Part shown: positions 19,095 through 20,704 of the stretch, in pieces
How the letters are laid out: each line of letters starts with the position of its first letter
How positions within the stretch are numbered: the first letter of the stretch is position 1
Position numbers and translations under genes: made by a program
Assembly: GCA_039105265.1 (NCBI GenBank)
Contig: JAPFFF010000525.1
Span: 1 to 20,704 of the forward strand
DNA length: 20,704 bases
Origin: Tritrichomonas musculus
Taxonomy: Eukaryota > Parabasalia > Tritrichomonadida > Tritrichomonadidae
Direction: 5' to 3'
The notes under the pieces: model-generated
What the model saw: only the letters and a program-made list of their open reading frames with translations
Told to the model about the DNA's origin: nothing
Databases searched by the model: none

Positions 19095-19694
19095 ATTAAT
19101 ACAACAAAACATTTTGCTCAACTCAAAGTTGACGAAGATGAAACTCGTGGACCAGAGTTTTCAAACGATTCTTGTCAAAAACCGAAATGTAATGATGGAT
19201 TTTATTATTCAACATTATATAAAACTCACCTTCCGTGTGTTCACGAATGCTTAAATAAATACTGGAGTAATAATGATATGCTCTCCTTAGAAGATTTTGG
19301 CATCGATAAAACTGAAATTGATGCAATAGATGGTTCAGAACCAGTTATAAACTTCCTTGAAGATAAATTTGAACCAACAACTGAAAATGATGACTTTCCA
19401 GATGAAACATTTTGCATTATTGATTCAAAGGCATTTACTCATGACTGTTTTGATAATATTTACACCAATATGATAAACAGAACCTTTGTTCAGTTAAGAT
19501 CAATCATGGGAACCAAAATTAAGTTACAAGAAGTTGGTGGCTTTGCTTGCCAGATACAAGCTGAGATGCTCCAAAGTGAAGAAATGCTTAAATTATATCA
19601 AGATAATATAGATGAATTTATGATAGAACTATCAGTTTATGTAATTAAAAAAGCTTATGACGAAAAAAAATGTCAGCTTCATTTTAGAATTTAA
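19095..19694 (+). pseudogene. C-terminal part of the foldback transposase, beyond an in-frame stop
   Basis: This stretch continues in exactly the frame of the gene at 17604, separated only by the TAA at 19092-19094, with no other stop until 19694. It encodes a Cys/His cluster: C-x4-C, then LPCVHEC, which parallels the CxC...PCVH SWIM-type motif of the transposase at 3375-5342. An acidic region and a helical tail follow. An ATG at 19278 would allow a separate 138-residue protein, but it lies after the zinc motif, so an independent gene is less likely. The stop could be a recent inactivating change, a sequencing error or a read-through site. Confidence 0.6.
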
Positions 19695-19757
19695 ATAAAA
19701 AAACTAATTAATTTATATATATAAATATTTATTATTATATTTACAGATAGGTTATTA
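19695..19757. other. Short AT-rich spacer between transposase and right arm
   Basis: This 63-bp spacer is almost pure A and T. TAAATAAA at the stop codon could serve as the polyadenylation signal, since trichomonads use a TAAA-type signal at or near the stop. The right array starts abruptly after GTTATTA. Confidence 0.4.
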
Positions 19758-20704
19758 CGTTTATATCTGGCACAAAGTGAGTCTTTCTTGAGATACTCGG
19801 AACTCCATTTGATGTCGTGACGTCGTTATCACTCATTCCTGCGTTTTAATAAAGATTAACAAATATCATCATTATAAGCATATGTTTATGCGTTTATATC
19901 TGGCACAAAGTGAGTCTTTCTTGAGATACTAGGAACTCCATTTGATGTCGTGATGTCGTTATCACTCATTCCTGCGTTTTAATAAAGATTAATAAATATC
20001 ATCATTATCATTATATGTTTATGCGTTTATATCTGGCACAAAGTGAGTCTTTCTTGAGATACTCGGAACTCCATTTGATGTCGTGATGTCGTTATCACTC
20101 ATTCCTGCGTTTTAATAAAGATTAACAAATATCATCATTATCATTATATGTTTATGTGTTTATATCTGTTATAAAGTGAGTCTTTCTTGAGATACTCGGA
20201 ACTCCATTTGATGTCGTGATGTCGTTATCACTCATTCCTGCGTTTTAATAAAGATTAACAAATATCATCATTATAAGCATATGTTTATGCGTTTATATCT
20301 GGCACAAAGTGAGTCTTTCTTGAGATACTCGGAACTCCATTTGATGTCGTGATGTCGTTATCACTCATTCCTGCGTTTTAATAAAGATTAACAAATATCA
20401 TCATTATCATTATATGTTTATGCGTTTATATCTGGCACAAAGTGAGTCTTTCTTGAGATACTCGGAACTCCATTTGATGTCGTGATGTCGTTATCACTCA
20501 TTCCTGCGTTTTAATAAAGATTAACAAATATCATCATTATAAGCATATGTTTATGCGTTTATATCTGTTATAAAGTGAGTCTTTCTTGAGATACTCGGAA
20601 CTCCATTTGATGTCGTGACGTCGTTATCACTCATTCCTGCGTTTTAATAAAGATTAACAAATATCATCATTATCATTATATGTTTATGCGTTTATATCTG
20701 GCAC
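19758..20704 (-). repeat. 133-bp tandem array in reverse orientation: right arm, at least 7 units
   Basis: From CGTTTATATCTGGCACAAAG at 19758 the sequence is the reverse complement of the left-arm unit. The same GGCAC point recurs at 19773 and 20704, exactly 7 x 133 bp apart. The copies show the same alternative letters as the left arm (GGCAC versus TTATA, GACGTC versus GATGTC, CTAGG versus CTCGG, ATAAGC versus ATCATT). The array continues beyond the window, so its length is unknown. Confidence 0.97.

Larger units (their letters stand above)
10711..20704. mobile_element. Foldback-type MULE transposon with giant tandem-array inverted arms, right end cut by window
   Basis: A 133-bp unit is repeated about 51 times in one orientation (10711 to about 17540). 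A 2.2-kb central segment follows with a MULE-type transposase. The same unit then runs in the reverse orientation from about 19758 to the window end. Inverted arms around a transposase define a DNA transposon. Arms built of tandem repeats define the foldback class, known best from Drosophila FB elements, whose NOF protein is also in the MULE superfamily. The outer ends are uncertain: the left could lie at 10711, at the 23-bp repeats or further left, and the right is beyond the window. The transposase frame is interrupted once, so this copy may depend on another source of enzyme. Confidence 0.75.

Noticed and set aside
19123-19326. Minus-strand 67-residue and plus-strand 63-residue frames (19063-19254)
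   Set aside because: Both overlap the frame that continues the transposase and its zinc motif, which explains the sequence better.

Overview
The window looks like nuclear DNA of a parabasalid protist, most likely a trichomonad such as Trichomonas or Tritrichomonas. The basis is AT-rich DNA, intron-less genes on the standard genetic code, a TKL-type protein kinase with a discoidin-like tail (a kind abundant in trichomonads), Polinton/Maverick genes and MULE-type transposases. No ribosomal or other marker gene is present, so the species is an inference. Most of the window is mobile or tandemly repeated DNA. Only the kinase, and perhaps a broken membrane-protein gene, look like host genes.

Region 1 (about 1-3120) is one end of a Polinton/Maverick, a virus-like element treated here as a fossil. 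On the minus strand, in transcription order, it carries proteins of 133, 96 and 489 residues and then the first 118 residues of a P-loop ATPase that runs off the window. A terminal stretch with 28-bp and 40-bp tandem repeats lies outside the genes. The visible genes look whole. Region 2 (about 3290-5342) carries a complete 655-residue MULE-type transposase on the minus strand, with DDE residues and a SWIM-type CxC...CxH zinc motif. Region 3 (5555-7520) holds the 3' remnant of a multi-spanning membrane-protein gene that runs into a 120-bp satellite of 12.7 units with a 480-bp exact internal duplication. Region 4 (7521-9763) holds a strong hairpin and then an intact 635-residue TKL kinase with a hendecad coiled coil and a discoidin-like C-terminus. 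Region 5 (9764-10710) is gene-poor, with inverted repeats, a recurrent TATTCAAAAAGT motif and a 23-bp x 3 repeat.

Region 6 (10711 to the window end) is the most unusual part. A 133-bp unit is repeated about 51 times head to tail (10711-17493 plus a decayed part-unit). A MULE-type transposase gene follows, broken by a single in-frame TAA. The same 133-bp unit then resumes in the opposite orientation for at least seven copies, to the window end. The layout is that of a giant foldback transposon: a transposase between inverted arms that are themselves tandem arrays. Drosophila FB/NOF is the best known parallel, and its NOF protein also belongs to the MULE superfamily. The two arms share the same set of sequence variants, and the left arm has a seven-unit duplication, so the arms appear to be actively expanded and homogenised.
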